Assembly: GCA_037074705.1 (NCBI GenBank) | Contig: CM073596.1 | Coordinates: forward strand, 26,820,001 to 26,884,000 | From: Zhengitettix transpicula | Taxonomy: Eukaryota > Arthropoda > Insecta > Orthoptera > Tetrigidae | Direction: 5' to 3' | DNA: 64,000 nt | Part shown: positions 10,701 through 20,864 of the stretch, piece after piece | How positions within the stretch are numbered: the first letter of the stretch is position 1 | Layout: each line of letters opens with the position of its first letter | Translations under genes and position numbers: made by a program | Notes under the pieces: model-generated | Database searches by the model: none | Told to the model about the DNA's origin: nothing | What the model saw: the letters and a program-made list of their open reading frames with translations, nothing else

Positions 10701-13492
10701 CCGGCATTTCCAAACATTTACAATAATATGTATACCAACAGAAATGCTTTCCAACTGAAAGATTTTATTAATAATTTACTAACATATTGTAAAGCAATAT
10801 TATCCAAACACATTAAATTATTGAAAACTACTTGATAAAAATAACAAACATTTCCTTCCATTATGTAAAAATTGAGAGATAACAAATACCTCCTTGCACT
10901 GAGATTTACTGCAGCGACTTTTCACTCGCAAATCAAACCAACGGACAGTACCATCTTCACCACAACTAAGAAAAGAGTGAGGATCATAAGGGATTGTTGC
11001 TACTTCGTAGGCTGTTCCAGAGTGGCAATTGAACTGGTTATTAGCTGTTTCATCTGTCTGCCTAAGATCTAAATGTATAAATGAACAGTCACAGTAAAGT
11101 CATTAACAAGCATGAAAGTAATATTAATACATTATTTAGTTTTCACGAAACCTGTAACTATTGTGCAATCTACTTTGCTTACATTAAGTTGCTTCTTCTA
11201 TTCTGGTGATAAAAACTAACTAAAATAAAGATATTTGACAATAGGACAAAACCACGGCAAGACCAGAAGTTCTGAATTCATTACAGTTCATAGCTTCTTT
11301 ATTTCTTGAGTAAAGTAAAAAATGAAAAGTGTAATTTAATATACTAAATTTATGTTTTATAAATACATAATCACAATTACATCAAAAGTATATTCTTTAT
11401 AGGTAAATTTCAGGGCCAATACTGCCTGTACAAAGATCTGGAGATTATTTACTTATAATTTTTAAAGTACAATTTATTTATGTAACAATTTTCCAGTTTG
11501 TTAATTTTAATTACCCAACACAGACAATGAAACTATTGCAGAGACAAGACAAATATTGCAACATTATAAGGATGATTATAACTGGCTTTAAATTATAATC
11601 ACCCTTGCACTTTAAGCATTAATCTTAATCTGGCACTGAAATGGTTATATAAGAAGTATCACTGTAAGTTCATTTATTTACTATGATAGAACTTTTAAAA
11701 AGTCCTCATTTGATAAAAATGTTTAAGAAACCAGTTATATATATATATACAAATAGGAAGATAGACACAACTTCGAAAGCTACAGTATCAAATCTGGTTA
11801 TTACTATTAAAACGAATACCAATAACAAATGAATGGAATTTTCTACTTTTTGTACTAACACAAATGTAGTAAAGCAGTACCTGTGTAGAGTATTATGCCA
11901 TCACCAGAACATGAAACTATACAATTATCACCACTACTGGGAAGAAATTTGGCACTGAAAATATTGGCTCTATGATTAGTCTTGTAGTCAGAAACAACCT
12001 AAAAACACATTTTTATACATTTCACAAATTTGTACAAAGGAACATCCATACATTTTATTTCCACATAATTGTATCAGGTATGTGAACAAAATATTTAAAA
12101 ATATATTCATAGCAGTGTTTATGCAAGAAACTACATTAATATTTGTAACAAAACAATCATGGTAATATAAAATATACAAAGTAAAAAATGATAACATTTC
12201 AATAAAACATTTAAATTCACTTACTTTATAATTATAGCCATGGGTAACTACTAAATGTTGATCATCTGAGCCAGACAAAATGTATTCTCCATTTTCGCTC
12301 CAACATAAAGAGTTAACACAGCCATTGTGAACAGGCAAACTTTTTACAAGACGTAAACGTTGCACTAAATCCAAACTACCTGTAAAAATATGCATACAAC
12401 ATAATTTAATCTGTTATGTTTTAATTCTTCACCACTTGAATAAAAATAAAAACTTTTGCAGTAATTTATTACAGCAAAAAGAAATCAGGAATTTTTGGGA
12501 TCAACTCAGCCAACAAAATATTTCTCAGATTATTCACCAATAATGTTAGAACAGATATGAATGTCTGTAATATATTTCTCATAGATATATGACTTATGTA
12601 TAATATTACAGGTTACACTAGTATACAATATTTAAGCAATTGATTCAAGATGACACTAGCATTAGTGGCAGTCTTTTGCTGTTCCTGCTAATACTTATAT
12701 AGTTAATCTTGCATAAACAATTAATCTACAATAGATTACTCAGAAATTCCAGAAACTCAATATTTCACCTAGGTGCAGTGATTCATTGACATCATAGAAA
12801 TAACATATTTTAAAATGAGAAATGCATTTGTCACAATCATATTTAATAAAGACAAATTATCATTCACAAAAATGGGTAATAGGGATGAAAATTTCAGATT
12901 AGTTTGTAACTTTTCCTGTTCTAATAACTGTAGCTAGGCACAGATTATAACTTCAAATCTTTTTTCAACTTCTTGTATACATTACTTTCCAAAAATTATT
13001 GATTACAAAGTAAAAGAAAGAACTTAAATGAATAATACTTTATTCATTTACAGATATTTTAACTAGACAATCACAGAAGAGTTCAAAACATAACCGTATA
13101 TTCTCATATATTTTCAAATCTGGCCACATTTAATCAAAAATCGTGTAAACAAATAAACGCACTGAAAAAAAAAATCGGTATCTATTTATACAAGTGATTA
13201 ATTTTGATGAAAAATTTAACCTGTTTTATTGCTTATATTGTTGAAAGTCACTTCTAAATTTCAGGTGTTTTCTGTACAGTAAACTTTTATTATAACCGCG
13301 TAATAAAATAAGAGAGATCAGGTATACATTTAGATATTAAATTGTTTGTACAAGTCTACATTTAAAATAACACAAGATTTGTAAAAGATAAATCTTACCT
13401 TTACAACTATCATAAAGTTTTACTCTAGAGGTATTTGCATATGGTTGATAAAAGATATCTTGAAATAGATTATGTTTTGATTTTACTTTCAT
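1642..13492 (-). CDS. DCAF6: DCAF6 (NRIP/IQWD1) orthologue, WD40 receptor of CUL4-DDB1 E3 ligase; 17 coding exons
   Basis: Exons in gene order (plus-strand coordinates): 13399-13492, 12225-12379, 11881-11998, 10890-11068, 10379-10514, 10132-10292, 9286-9427, 8203-8322, 7264-7484, 6933-6991, 6315-6430, 6010-6084, 5669-5723, 4941-5054, 4344-4596, 3417-3522, 1642-1703. Phases agree at every junction and the sum is 2166 nt (721 residues plus stop). Residues 48-281 form the N-terminal WD repeats ([48 protein letters not shown]). [14 protein letters not shown] and [12 protein letters not shown] are linker motifs typical of DCAF6. Residues 577-660 are the C-terminal WD repeats ([28 protein letters not shown]). 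Family role: DCAF6 recruits substrates to CUL4-DDB1, and vertebrate NRIP also acts as a nuclear-receptor cofactor. The IQ motif of the vertebrate protein is not recognisable here. MKVKSK is the first in-frame ATG, with A at -3. Introns 7 and 9 use GC donors. The family call is very secure; exon ends are by eye. Confidence 0.95.
2585..2786. mobile_element. MITE-like foldback element in DCAF6 intron 16
   Basis: Two imperfect inverted arms of about 80 bp (about 2585-2665 and 2705-2786) surround a spacer of about 40 bp. Shared arm features are TTTCAAATC, CAGCAGCTTT/AAAGCTGCTG and CTGCAGGTGCAG. There is no ORF. The structure fits a non-autonomous DNA transposon; I cannot assign a superfamily because no target duplication is clear. 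Confidence 0.7.
3417..3522 (-). CDS. DCAF6: DCAF6 coding exon 16
   Basis: Residues 667-701 plus one base. [20 protein letters not shown] matches the conserved C-terminal helix region of DCAF6. Acceptor ATTTTCAG, donor AGAG|GTAAGG. Confidence 0.95.
4344..4596 (-). CDS. DCAF6: DCAF6 coding exon 15 (C-terminal WD repeats)
   Basis: Residues 582 (split)-666. [32 protein letters not shown] and [14 protein letters not shown] are nearly identical to vertebrate DCAF6. Donor GATATA|GTGAGT, acceptor ATTTTTAG. Confidence 0.96.
4941..5054 (-). CDS. DCAF6: DCAF6 coding exon 14
   Basis: Residues 544 (split)-581 plus two bases. It starts [16 protein letters not shown] and ends YTGHRNA, the start of the C-terminal WD repeats. 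The human IQ-motif segment falls here but no IQ consensus is visible. Acceptor CCATAG, donor CCAG|GTAAGT. Confidence 0.9.
5669..5723 (-). CDS. DCAF6: DCAF6 coding exon 13 (acidic micro-exon)
   Basis: A 55-nt exon, residues 526 (split)-543 plus two bases. It encodes the acidic [14 protein letters not shown] stretch, matching the DDSDDDP acidic patch just before the C-terminal WD repeats of DCAF6. Acceptor CTTGCAG, donor ATCAG|GTTTGT. Confidence 0.85.
6010..6084 (-). CDS. DCAF6: DCAF6 coding exon 12 (linker)
   Basis: Residues 501 (split)-525 plus one base, a Ser/Ala/Pro-rich linker ([12 protein letters not shown]). Acceptor CTCACAG, donor AAATG|GTAAGC. Confidence 0.83.
6315..6430 (-). CDS. DCAF6: DCAF6 coding exon 11 (linker)
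   Basis: Residues 462 (split)-500 plus one base. [18 protein letters not shown] parallels the EPVLSLHYSTEG segment of the human protein. Acceptor ATACACAG, donor ATCAG|GTAATT. Confidence 0.87.
6933..6991 (-). CDS. DCAF6: DCAF6 coding exon 10 (linker)
   Basis: Residues 443-461 plus two bases, reading [19 protein letters not shown]. Acceptor TTTCACAG, donor GAAAG|GTAATT. Confidence 0.82.
7264..7484 (-). CDS. DCAF6: DCAF6 coding exon 9 (linker), ends in a GC donor
   Basis: Residues 369 (split)-442. [12 protein letters not shown] matches LMQRMSDMLSRW of vertebrate DCAF6. A stop codon follows soon after. The only donor-like site giving phase 0 into exon 10 before that stop, with a good consensus, is TTAGAG|GCATGT, a GC donor. 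Confidence 0.8.
7640..7960 (+). repeat. Dispersed repeat in DCAF6 intron 8 with internal duplication
   Basis: A segment around ACTGGACCAACTATT...TTTCAGGTAAGTCA occurs twice (from 7731 and 7858, 127 bp apart), separated by (TA)n at about 7787-7806. The first unit is preceded by a hammerhead-like core. The repeated CAG|GTAAGT is a strong cryptic donor, but on the strand opposite to DCAF6. Confidence 0.55.
7664..7693 (+). ncRNA. Hammerhead-like core (weak)
   Basis: CTGACGA (7664-7670), then an AAGGG/CCCTT stem II, then GAAAG from 7689. The core bases match the hammerhead consensus, but I find no convincing stem I. It resembles the Penelope-end hammerheads elsewhere in the window. Confidence 0.35.
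8203..8322 (-). CDS. DCAF6: DCAF6 coding exon 8 (linker)
   Basis: Residues 329 (split)-368 plus one base. Of the three frames only [14 protein letters not shown]...RSQ joins both neighbours in phase. Acceptor TATTCCAG, donor CCAAG|GTAATT. Linker sequence of low conservation. Confidence 0.8.
9286..9427 (-). CDS. DCAF6: DCAF6 coding exon 7, ends in a GC donor
   Basis: Residues 282-328 plus one base. [20 protein letters not shown] is the strongly conserved DCAF6 linker box. The donor is GAGAG|GCAAGT, a textbook GC-type site; the only nearby GT (GCAA|GTTG) would break phase with exon 8. Confidence 0.93.
10132..10292 (-). CDS. DCAF6: DCAF6 coding exon 6 (WD repeat 5)
   Basis: Residues 228 (split)-281. 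It contains [20 protein letters not shown] and SDYLYLF. Acceptor CTTTTAG, donor GTTAAG|GTAAGA, phase 0. Confidence 0.94.
10379..10514 (-). CDS. DCAF6: DCAF6 coding exon 5 (WD repeat 4)
   Basis: Residues 183-227 plus one base. It contains [20 protein letters not shown] and then [16 protein letters not shown]. Acceptor CTTTCAG, donor ATCAG|GTAAAA. Confidence 0.94.
10586..10709 (+). repeat. GC-rich repeat fragment in DCAF6 intron 4
   Basis: About 120 bp of the family found whole at 15371, 33051 and 44038: GGGCAACTCCCCTTTAATAG, then AGGAAGGGATTTGAAAGGGG, then TAAGGATCCTACCCGGCA. It is much more GC-rich than the intron around it. It sits antisense to DCAF6, between exons 5 and 4. Confidence 0.85.
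10890..11068 (-). CDS. DCAF6: DCAF6 coding exon 4 (WD repeat 3)
   Basis: Residues 123 (split)-182. I chose the acceptor ACATTTAG|ATCTTAG over the nearer ATCTTAG|GC because only the former keeps phase with exon 3. [14 protein letters not shown] (157-170) ends in a WDxR-like box; in DCAF proteins that box is the DDB1-docking type of motif. The cysteine-rich stretch RCSKSQCKE follows. Confidence 0.92.
11881..11998 (-). CDS. DCAF6: DCAF6 coding exon 3 (WD repeat 2)
   Basis: Residues 84-122 plus one base. The acceptor is TTTTTAG and the donor [24 protein letters not shown] and [13 protein letters not shown] match the second WD blade of DCAF6. Confidence 0.93.
12225..12379 (-). CDS. DCAF6: DCAF6 coding exon 2 (WD repeat 1)
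   Basis: Residues 32 (split)-83. The acceptor is TTTTTACAG and the donor AAA|GTAAGT, phase 0. It contains VQRLRL and then [11 protein letters not shown] and [12 protein letters not shown], the first WD blade. Confidence 0.93.
13399..13492 (-). CDS. DCAF6: DCAF6 coding exon 1
   Basis: Residues 1-31 plus one base of codon 32. It reads [14 protein letters not shown] at the start, and the donor is AAAG|GTAAGA. This N-terminal segment precedes the first WD repeat. Confidence 0.85.
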
Positions 13493-13698
13493 CTTTACTG
13501 GGTTGACTGTCAAGTCAATGAACACCAATAACAATAAAGGCACAATAAAAGTTTCATATATGCTTATCACATGCGATTTGCACAGTATGTATTTTGATCT
13601 TTGTTGCCGCTGTTGTCAATAATTAGTTTAACGAGATTGTTTTAGCAAAGTGATGTAAATATTTCCTGTCTGCTACATCTCAGCTGACGACAACAACT
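13493..13698 (-). other. DCAF6: DCAF6 5' untranslated leader with three upstream ORFs
   Basis: This is the predicted leader from the Inr adenosine (13698) to the base before the ATG. On the minus strand it contains ATG-TAG at 13678-13673, ATG-TGA at 13572-13567, and a 15-codon ORF from 13557 to a TGA at 13510. All three close before the DCAF6 ATG, so they could dampen initiation or make it regulated. The leader length is inferred from promoter motifs, and I assume no intron in it. Confidence 0.5.
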
Positions 13699-13700
13699 GA
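13667..13700 (-). promoter_or_regulatory. DCAF6 core promoter, Inr + DPE
   Basis: On the minus strand TCAGTT (13700-13695) matches the arthropod initiator TCAKTY. AGACA (13671-13667) lies at exactly +28 to +32 from the Inr adenosine and fits the DPE consensus RGWYV. No TATA box stands at -30. The site is about 205 nt upstream of the DCAF6 start codon, where a promoter is expected. Confidence 0.6.
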
Positions 13701-15370
13701 ACCAGAGAAGTTAAATGTCGCGCAGTCTGCAACGCTTCTCCTTGGAAACTATTTCTGGAAACGATTCTTTGTCTTCATGGGTATATTTATGTATAGCATT
13801 TTATTCAGTTACTTTCCAGTTATAATATTTTTAATTTAAAAACGACAACATTTTCCTCAAACAACCCAAAATCACCATCTAATATTTGTAAATGGTGTCG
13901 GGTTAGCAATGAATATACAAGTTTATGAAGAATTATTGTCGTCTGTAAATTGAGTAGAATTATTTTAATGTACGCTTTGATAATAGAAATGGTGGACAAA
14001 TTGGAAACAAGTTTCTAGTGGAAATAAATAGAGGATGGAAGGGAAATCAAAGGTCGATCAAGGAAAAGAAAAATTATCGGCCTCTCAAAAAGCCGGCGCA
14101 TCAAACCATCGTCCGGGCCTGCATTAGGACAACGCCGGGCGGTTCATGACTGGTATTCATCTTGTCGCAAAGAACGGAAACCAAGAAGTGTTCGTGTGAG
14201 ATTTAAGTGTGTAATTTCGATTTAAATTATTTAATAAGAGGTACTCTACTTCGCGGTCCATAAATATCCTGTAAATTTTCTTGTAGTGTCTCATTGTGGG
14301 TTTCATATATTTTTAATGAACATTGCTGTAAATTAAATTAACTGCAATTTTTAAAATCCAATGTTTCATTCCTTACAAGTTTTTATAATTATAGCTATAA
14401 TTATACCTTCAAATGGTAAATACTCTTCTTATCATGCATTCCGCTTTGTGAGATTTTTTGAAAATATGAGAATACTCGATAATTTTTAAAGTAATTTGAT
14501 GTTTTTATATAAAAAATAGAGTGCTTTCATTTTTTTTGTATATCATTAGAGAGTAAATTAATTGTTAAGAAACACATGTGTGGTTATTGATGAGAGGCAG
14601 CGTGACTGGAGGAATATTATAAGAAGACAAGCTATGTAAAATAAGTAATGATACAGCCGAAAATTAAAATGAGAAAAATTGCTAGAAACCTAAACGCATT
14701 TATATCAGAATGTCGCCGGCGTAGGAAAACCGGGGTGAAAGGGAACTTCTTTGTTGAGGGATGAGAGAAAGGGGTCGGGTGTTAAGGAATTCATTAGGAC
14801 TGTAAATGAGAAGAGAGCTCGACGCTATTTGTCACATGCCACGCTTGGCGAACTACTTTAAAACAGGGCAATTGGAAGCCATTTGTATGCCTCCAGATAC
14901 GTACACAGATGAGTATGTGTGGGGGGGCACGTTTTCTAGCAACCGAAGAAAGATATTACTTTGAATAACTTACGCGATAGATTGGTCGGATGCTTGGAAA
15001 TATACGTTAATAAAACGATGAACTTGGTAATATAATATCAACATGTACGTACAACCGTATCAGAAATTAGTTGGGTTTTATAGATATTGTAGCTATTTTT
15101 GCTGTTTTGCTTTGTAGCTATTTCTTTGTAGTTTAATTTCTTAGCTGGAAAATTCTGTTTGGACCGGGCTTTGTAAAGCAAAGTAGCTGAACGGTTTTTG
15201 TCTGAAGCTGCAAACAACTTTCAACTAACTGAAAATTTATAGTAATTTAATTTAACGACTGTTTTTAATAATAATATATTATTAACATTTAATTAACAAA
15301 TATTTTTTAAGAATTAATTTTTTAAAATTTAGCATCCTTCTTTTATTTAACATAGCTACGATTTTTTTAA
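13701..15370. other. Sequence upstream of DCAF6, no gene seen
   Basis: Mostly AT-rich. A moderately GC-rich patch at about 14035-14210 (GCCGGCGCATC, CGCCGGGCGG) has no long ORF and could be a divergent leader or a repeat. Another patch lies at about 14710-14960. Nothing is recognisable. Confidence 0.4.
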
Positions 15371-15738
15371 AGGTGTAGACAGGATATGTATAGGGTAATC
15401 TACATAGTGGCAACTCCCCTCTTATAGCATAGGACAGGGGGTGAAAGGGGGAATGCAGAAAGGTAGCCAAGGGTTAACTAGGGCCCCCAGGCTATGATTT
15501 AAGGATCCTACCCGGCAATTCGCTTAAAAGTGATGCAGGGAAAACCCTAGAAAAACCTGCATCAGGTAGCTCGGGACTTTTGGTACTTGTGTACTTGGTA
15601 CTGTGGGATCGCAGCTTTCCTCTCGCCGTGCCTTGACCAGTTTAGGAGGCAGCTGGCCGACTATTCCAATACGAATAGCGACCCCGGAACATACAACACC
15701 TCTCAAAACATGCCGAGGAGGGAACCTTAGTTAAAAAA
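15371..15738 (+). repeat. GC-rich dispersed repeat, copy 2
   Basis: It starts GGTGTAGACAGG. Shared boxes follow in order: GGCAACTCCCCTCTTATAGC, GGATCCTACCCGGCA, ACCTGCATCAGGTAG, CCAGTTTAGGAGGCAGCTGG, CCGACTATTCCAAT and GGGAACCTTAGTT. The same order is found at 33051 and 44038. It encodes no recognisable protein. Confidence 0.85.
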
Positions 15739-15773
15739 AACCAAAGACAAGGGAAGGCATTCTTTTTTTTTAG

Positions 15774-16252
15774 GGCAACAGGCTACATGAGGGTAATCCA
15801 GGTTGGGCAACTCCCCTTTAATAGCATAGGAAGGGATTTGAAAGGGGGGGATGAGGAAGGGCAGAGGAAGGTGGCCAAGGATTAACAAGGGCCATCAGGC
15901 TATATTTTAAGGATCCTACCCATTGGAATAGTCGGCCAGCTGCATCCTAAACTGGACGAGGCACGGAGAAGGGAATGCTGCGTCCCCACAGCAAACTCCT
16001 CTCCCGCTATCGGAAGGGCGTGGGACAAGTACCCAATGCACGACCTACCTGATGCAGGTTTTTCTAGGGGTTTCCCTGCATTACTTTTAGGCCAATGCCG
16101 GGTAGGATCCTTAAACTATAGCCCGGGGGCCCTAGTTAACCCTTGGCTACCTTCCTCTACCCTTCCGCATCCCACCTTTCAAATCCCTTCCTATGCTATG
16201 AAAGGGGAGTTGCCCAACGTGGATTACCCTCATGTAGCCTGTTGCCCTAATT
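15774..16252. mobile_element. Foldback arrangement of the GC-rich repeat
   Basis: A plus-oriented 5' part (about 15774-15920) is joined head-on to a near-complete minus-oriented copy (about 15921-16252). The result is inverted arms of about 148 bp, both ending in GGGCAACAGGCTACATGAGG. The outer tip differs from the GGTGTAGACAGG tip of the other copies, so this may be a subfamily or a separate foldback element. Confidence 0.75.
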
Positions 16253-19200
16253 AAAAAACATTTTCAGATTGTGATTCGACTGAAAGGTTTGGCTCGATGT
16301 TATAAACGTTTCCTCAGTCTGACTATGAATATTACTCGTTAGGTTTCTACTGTAACGGGTAATCAAACTAATTGATGTTTTTCGTACTTTACACAATACA
16401 AATTAACGTAAGTTAATCAATCAGATTACAAAACAATTTGTGCGTATCATGTAAAAATATTAAGAGTAGTCGAGAAGCAAAGCAAAGAAAAAAAATTAAA
16501 TAAAAAATCTTTATATACGAACAACGTTGTTTCATAAGTAATGCGTTAAAGAAAAATCGACAAAACCCTTATCTTATCGATAGTATACATTTTAGAATTT
16601 TTTTGTGTGCCGAAACATAACGTTTTCATTCCCAAATGAAGGACGTTCATCTGCCAGTGCGCAAAAAATGAAACAAATGTTGACGTTAAAAATAAACACT
16701 GGAGATACAGTTTTCTTGCATCAAAAAATAGTTTCGAATAAAATAGGCAAGACTTTTCGGAGATATGTGAACATTTTAAGTATTGTGCCGGAAAATTTAT
16801 ATATTACCCCCATGACTGGTTAATTTTTTGAGTGTTGCAATATTATATGATAGGTTAAAGTGTCATGAACAGTCTGAGGAAACTAAATGTATTTTGAAGG
16901 TGAATTTAATTACGTTACGAATTTTATTCCAATAATGAATGACCGGATTTTGTTTTTTTTAAACTTAGTTTCGTAGAAGGTGTCGGGCACAGAAAGGATA
17001 AAACCTACTCGTCTGGTCTTTCCTCTATTGTGAGCAGAAAACGCGATTCGTGCTTTCTCCCTCACGTGTTTTGTTCGCCAAGCACTCACGAGCCGATTGC
17101 GTTTACTAGAAGTAATGGGCTTCTGCTACCTAGAAAGATTTACGTTTAGCGAGGGAACAAGAAAGTTTAAAACTCCGAAGAACACACAATACAGAATGGA
17201 AACTGACGCAGACAAACTGAAGCAGCACACAAACTGAGTTTTAAGTTAAGCTCCTTTCCGCCAAAGACCTATGGCAGTGGTCTCCTTGCTAACGAAGAGA
17301 AGCTTTGTAGCCGAGAAAGCTGCTGCAACTCCTTCAGACGTTAATTGCTGTCATACGAGGCATTTTCACGCTATTGGAACGACTCAATACGAAATAAACT
17401 CTTTTAACCAATGTCATAATCACTACAATGCCATTGAAGGTACAATCATTTACTTACAGGTGTAAAATTCCGCTATATCTCATAATTTTTTATATACGTA
17501 AAAAGTAGAAAAAAGTTTTTCTTAAATCACCTGGCGAAAGAAAATACGAGTACAAGTCCACCGTTAATAATTTTAAATTAACCCTGAACATAAATTCGAG
17601 GCTAGTTCCCATTTTGCTAGAAGGAAGGTAATTTATTTCCCATTTTTATAAGACAGCAATAATTAATTAACACATTTACTGCTATATGATATAGAGTTTT
17701 TTAAAGAACCGTAAATACGCCAGCTTTACCCTGTTATTAAGAACTCGTGACTCACTCAATATTTTTTATGTACTGAAACTGTATAATTGTCGCGCAGAAA
17801 TGTCGTTTCTTTCTTCAAGGATTATTAATTTAATATAAATGATTTTTAAATTTGGTATTTATGGATTATAACCCTACATATTAAAATAATCAATCTCGAT
17901 AAACAATTTAAAAGGCTTGGATGTACAGGCTATAATCCCAATAAAACAAATTTTATTTTAATAAACCTTGTTAAATATGTACTCACAGAATAATTTTTAT
18001 TAGCATACATTGCGCCAGTTGAACCTTTTACAACAATATTGTCATATTATTAACCTATCCATTTAATCTGAAAGTTTATTTTCTGACAAAATAAATTTTA
18101 AAAAAATTTTAGATTGACAATTTAAAACTCCATTACTAAAAAACTTTTAATTTCGAAACCAAGGAGCTTTAGGTTAATAGTTTAGCTGCTTTCATCTACG
18201 AAACAAAAATTATAATTATTTTCTTCACATTTTCGTTTCTTACTGTAGTTGATTTTTACACGAACTATAGCCGTTAAATCATGTTAATATGAAATGAACT
18301 GGTCACGTTTTCCAATATTAGGGAACATTAAGATGATTAATGTTGAACAATTAGTAAATATTTTAGTTTGGATCTACAATTTTGTCAGACTTCACAAATG
18401 AACTTATCAAGAAAATTGAAACTGTACATAAATTCCTTAGAATCATATCTTAGAGTTTGGGTTTCCTAGACCAACTCACAAAAGATAATCATAAAAATAT
18501 TTCTACAGCATTGTAAAATCCATTTCTGGAATCTGAACGTTGCTTCAAAGATTTATTTTCAAGTGAGTTAATAACGATATTGTCTGCTTTGATGCAATTT
18601 TAGAGTTCCTTATAGAAATTCCAGATTGAAACATATGTTTGCGGTAAAACGTTATAGAGTAATTTATACTTAAAAACAAACACATAATGAGTATGACTAA
18701 TTTAGTTAATGCTTTGGATATTGATTTAAAAATTTTGACGTACGAATGATTATATAAAAATTTGATTACATATTATAAATGTAATTTTGTTACAAGATAT
18801 ATAATTTTGTGTTACTATTTATTAATATAAAATGGATAATACTCCGTAAGAAATAAAAAAATAAAAATTTCGTATAGCTCCATTAGCGAAATACCTAAAC
18901 GCCTGTATGTTAGACTTCACGCAAAATTCACGAGTGTAATAGTTGGCTGAAACGCAGGGGCTTTCCTTGTATTTTGCTTTTGTATGAATAATATATTATT
19001 GAATTAAATTTGTTCGGAACAAATTAGGGCGTATTATACAGCTTATATGTGTTTAATTACAAAGGCATTAGGTTTTTCAAGCGTGATTACGAAATGAAAC
19101 CAGCCAACCGCCAATGCTGTTTATTTTTTGCAGCTGCTTGAAATATTTTTTAATCGTGCATTATGTAATACTAAATCGTGTACAGTTATTTTATTGAAAC

Positions 19201-20640
19201 ATACAAAAATTAAGTAATGAGCGTAGACTATATCCTGTAAATTTTGTTACATTAACGATTCTCGGTTCATCAACTGGGTAAATTTTTTGTGAGATAAGAA
19301 TTTAGTCAGATAAAATGTTGACCGGTAGATAAATTGAAAATCGTTTATTTCAAATATAAAAATAACTCGAATTCATTCTTGAGGTCATATTATAATCGTT
19401 TTACGAATTATTTTAATGTTCTTGGCATTACGCGCTGTTGATTTTTTCCCCTTGATTTCTGTCGCGGATGGAAGGAAGAGTTTCGGTTTCTCTCTTAACG
19501 AGGAAGCAACTTGCTAAAGAAACTTGAAAGTTGCACGGTTGTGGCGGTCATGGCAGGACCGGCTGAGATACAACAGAAGCAATTTGGAGAGAATAAATCG
19601 AGTTCCTCGGATGAAGTCTTCTGTAATCGTATTTGATCTAACGACAACAAAGTTCTTGAGGAATATCCTCTCTTTTCAGTTACTAAAAATAGATTTTGTC
19701 ACTATTTCCGTTACCATGGATACACAACAGATTTAGTTTTACTTACTGATTATATGATTCCTCTACTGAGGAAACAGGATAAATCAAATAACGTCGACGC
19801 ATGGAAATATATTGTGTTTATTCGTAAAAGTTAAGAAATGATAAATACAGGATGTGATAAGAAAAATACCTTCCTGCTGTCTGTATATTCCGTGTAATAT
19901 AATATAATTAATGTTTTTAAGAATGTTAGTGTAGTAATTCTAGTTTCCCCGCAAGGAGGAGTTCCTAACTGACGACAATACTGCCCTGAACTTACTTCCT
20001 TCTTCAATTACGTACATCACACAACTTGTTATATGTCACGACCTATACACGAATGAGGAACAGAGACTATATATAAAATAATACATTTGTAAATGAGAAT
20101 AAAAATTTAAAGATATTAATACCTGAGACTAAAAGGATTTATAGATAGTTACATAAATATTAAAACTTTTCGAAAATATTTGTATAGAGTTATAATATAA
20201 CATTTTACTATTCTTATTATTCATAGCACAACTATGTTCATTTTTAAAGTTCGTCTGTTGACGTATGAAATAATTTAAAATTTTTAATCTATAAAACTTT
20301 AGTATTACGTACCTTAAAAAACTTAGAATTGATAATGCCAGTACTTTTGCGGGAAATATAGTCCAAATTAACTGCTTACAATTTATTAACTGAGCAATAC
20401 ACATCAGACAATATTTTGACATTTATTAACAAATATTCTAAGAATATTTTCTGTTTATATATCCGTCGCTACACTGCTAAATAGTTGTATACCAATCAGA
20501 ATAATACACGAGGATTTAATTAGATGTTTCGTCTCATTCGTGGCTCTCTCCATTAGTCAAAAACAGTTTTTCATTACAATTGACTATAATAAATAAACAA
20601 ATTTATCATAAAAAATTTAAAACATAATAGTAAAACAAAA
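16253..20640. other. Non-coding, AT-rich; nothing recognised
   Basis: There are only short chance ORFs. Less AT-rich patches at about 16980-17300 and 19440-19660 show no conserved protein and no splice structure I can defend. Confidence 0.5.
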
Positions 20641-20646
20641 ACTAAG

Positions 20647-20864
20647 TTTCATCCTTTATTTTTTTGGATCTCTTCAGGTGTAAATTTCAATTACATAAGA
20701 TAATAATTAATTATATGAAATATAGATGAACATAAATGTCTAATTGTAATAACTCTCAACAGCAGTGTGAAAATCGCACCTTAAAAACTCATGTTCATCT
20801 ATATTTTATGTAATTAATTATTATATCATTTAATTGAAATTTACACCCGAAGAGGATCCAAAAG
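20647..20864. mobile_element. Inverted pair of Penelope-like element ends with degenerate hammerhead
   Basis: Arms at 20662-20734 and 20791-20864 are inverted copies (GGTGTAAATTTCAATTA..., ATATAGATGAACAT). On the minus strand the left arm has CTGAAGA (20677-20671), an ATCC/GGAT stem II and GAAA (20650-20647). That is a hammerhead core, but its stem I is not conserved. The right arm has lost the core (CCGAAGA). Confidence 0.6.

Noticed and set aside
10557..10754. 65-codon minus-strand frame in DCAF6 intron 4
   Set aside because: It is made of the GC-rich repeat fragment; it breaks phase with exons 4 and 5.
11041..11066. Acceptor ATCTTAG|GC for DCAF6 exon 4
   Set aside because: It puts exon 4 out of phase with exon 3; the site 8 nt upstream restores the frame and the conserved sequence.
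13337..13570. Longer DCAF6 N-terminus beginning at 13570 with a hydrophobic, signal-like segment
   Set aside because: It would start at GTG; the first in-frame ATG is at 13492. DCAF6 is not secreted, so the hydrophobic stretch is leader sequence.
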